Of a stretch of DNA of 6,645 nt, positions 5,347-6,645 are shown piece by piece. Position numbers and translations under genes: made by a program. The stretch's first letter is position 1. The number at the start of each line of letters is the position of its first letter. The notes beneath the pieces are model-generated. The model saw nothing but the letters and a program-made list of their open reading frames with translations, was not told where the DNA came from and did no database searches. Source of the DNA: Bacteroidota bacterium (lineage in GTDB: Bacteria > Bacteroidota > Bacteroidia > Bacteroidales > UBA10428); NCBI GenBank assembly GCA_029268165.1, contig JAJUGM010000193.1, forward strand, positions 1-6,645, read 5' to 3'.

Positions 5347-6614
5347 ATAATACTGAATCCTGTATAACCATGCAGGATTTTCGGCAGTATAATTCCCTTC
5401 CTGGTTTGATTATTTTCAAGTAAAGCGGCAACAATTCGCGGCAAGGCCAGTGCACTTCCGTTCAGTGTATGTGCGAGGCTTGTTTTTTTATCGCCTGCTT
5501 CCCTGAATCTCAGTTTTAATCGGTTAGCCTGGAATGATTCGAAGTTTGAAACTGAACTTACTTCGAGCCAGCGTTTCTGGGCAGCGGCAAATACTTCAAA
5601 GTCGTAAGTAAGTGCAGAAGTAAAACTCATATCTCCGCCGCATAGTTTAACAATACGGTAAGGCAATTCGAGTTTGCGTATAAGGCTTTCTACATGGGCT
5701 ACCATTTCTTCAAGCGATTCGTATGACTTGTCAGGGTGTTGTATCTGGACAATTTCAACTTTATCAAACTGATGGAGGCGGTTTAGTCCTCTCACGTCTT
5801 TGCCGTATGAGCCTGCTTCGCGCCTGAAACAAGGGGTGTAAGCAGTGCTTTTAACCGGAAAAACATCGGCTTCTAATATTACATCCCTGTATATATTTGT
5901 AACAGGCACTTCTGCAGTTGGAATCAGATAAAAATTATCGGCATTTACATAATACATTTGTCCGTCTTTATCAGGCAGCTGGCCGGTTCCAAATCCTGAA
6001 TCCTGATTTACCATTAGGGGTGGCATAAATTCAGTATATCCTGCCTTTTCATTTTCATCAAGAAAAAAACTGATAAGCGCCCGTTGAAGTTTAGCTCCTT
6101 TCCCTTTATACAATGGGAATCCTGCGCCAGTAATTTTATTACCAAGTTCAAAGTCGATAATATCATATTTTTTAGCTAAATCCCAGTGTGGCAGGGCATT
6201 ATCATCTAATTCAGGTTGTTTTCCTCCTTCACGTACAATAATGTTATCTTCTGCCCCACGGCCTGGGGTAACTGAGGGGTGGGGTAAATTGGGCAACTGA
6301 ATCAGAAGGTTATGGAGTTCCATGTCATTTTTTTCAAACTGCTGGTTTATTTCTTTTATTTCTTCCTTAAGGTCGGCCGTTTTTTGTCGTAACATTTCAG
6401 CTTCCTGTTTACGACCTTCTTTAAAATGTATCCCGATTTCTTTCGAAATTTTATTTAATTCAGCTTGTTTGGAGTCCTGAAGATGTTGCAGTGAACGCCG
6501 GTTTTTATCCAATTCAATAATGCGACTGACGATATGTTCAGCATTAAAGTTTTTTACTTTTAATCGCCTGATTACCTCTTCAGTTTCTTCACGAATTAAA
6601 GCAAGTGTGAGCAT
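5340..6614 (-). CDS. serS: Seryl-tRNA synthetase
   Basis: This class II aminoacyl-tRNA synthetase charges tRNA-Ser with serine using ATP, in the cytoplasm, and also makes the seryl-tRNA precursor for selenocysteine where that system exists. The 424-residue product is full length. The N-terminal domain, about 1-110, contains the long antiparallel coiled-coil arm that grips the tRNA long variable arm (charged helices at about 27-60 and 65-105). The catalytic domain has the serine-pocket motif PTAEVPVTN (232-240), motif 2 from FRREAGSYGKDVRG to HQFDKVE (263-287), GDMSFTSALTYDFEVF (327-342) and motif 3 with NGSALALPR (385-393). The ATG at 6614 gives the usual family start, MLTLALIRE. The gene converges on the YfiR-like gene with 17 bp between stops, so it is an independent transcript. 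I see no clear promoter in the 31 upstream bases available, and no T-box leader, although most of any leader would lie outside the window. Confidence 0.98.
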   Translation of the reverse strand: MLTLALIREETEEVIRRLKVKNFNAEHIVSRIIELDKNRRSLQHLQDSKQAELNKISKEIGIHFKEGRKQEAEMLRQKTADLKEEIKEINQQFEKNDMELHNLLIQLPNLPHPSVTPGRGAEDNIIVREGGKQPELDDNALPHWDLAKKYDIIDFELGNKITGAGFPLYKGKGAKLQRALISFFLDENEKAGYTEFMPPLMVNQDSGFGTGQLPDKDGQMYYVNADNFYLIPTAEVPVTNIYRDVILEADVFPVKSTAYTPCFRREAGSYGKDVRGLNRLHQFDKVEIVQIQHPDKSYESLEEMVAHVESLIRKLELPYRIVKLCGGDMSFTSALTYDFEVFAAAQKRWLEVSSVSNFESFQANRLKLRFREAGDKKTSLAHTLNGSALALPRIVAALLENNQTRKGIILPKILHGYTGFSIID

Positions 6615-6645
6615 AAAATCATATATTTATAAAATAAAAAACTCC

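Noticed and set aside
6615..6645. Promoter or leader of serS
   Set aside because: Only 31 AT-rich bases are available, with no TAnnTTTG match, no structured leader and no T-box element.

Overview
The window looks like chromosomal DNA from a Bacteroidota bacterium, probably of the Bacteroidales or a neighbouring order. Several things support this. The DNA is AT-rich, and no start codon is preceded by a clear Shine-Dalgarno sequence. The S41 protease is a lipoprotein with an acidic run just after the lipobox cysteine, as in Bacteroidota surface lipoproteins. The seryl-tRNA synthetase also reads like a Bacteroidota version. I assigned the lineage by eye; no search was run.

There are six protein genes and no RNA gene, transposon or CRISPR array that I can see. 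On the minus strand, bases 58 to 2835 hold three genes that may form one transcript, in the order DMT/EamA transporter, S41-family lipoprotein protease, ruvC. ruvC starts at a TTG codon two bases after the protease stop. An AT-rich divergent intergenic region (2836-3028) follows. It holds a pair of direct repeats 21 bp apart and a 5-bp microsatellite that runs into the next start codon.

On the plus strand, bases 3029 to 5322 hold two genes overlapping by one base (TAATG). The first is a 590-residue exported protein built from about six tandem Ig-like/OmpL47-type modules. The second is an exported 173-residue YfiR/DUF4154-family protein. The pair meets a convergent serS (seryl-tRNA synthetase, 5340-6614, minus strand), with only 17 bp between the stop codons.

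ruvC and serS are housekeeping genes for recombination and translation. The protease, the repeat protein and the YfiR-like protein all act outside the cytoplasm. The best candidate for an undescribed system is the repeat-protein/YfiR pair: two exported proteins, translationally coupled, in a lineage where the Pseudomonas YfiR paradigm (control of a diguanylate cyclase) may not apply. The rest of the window is fairly ordinary.
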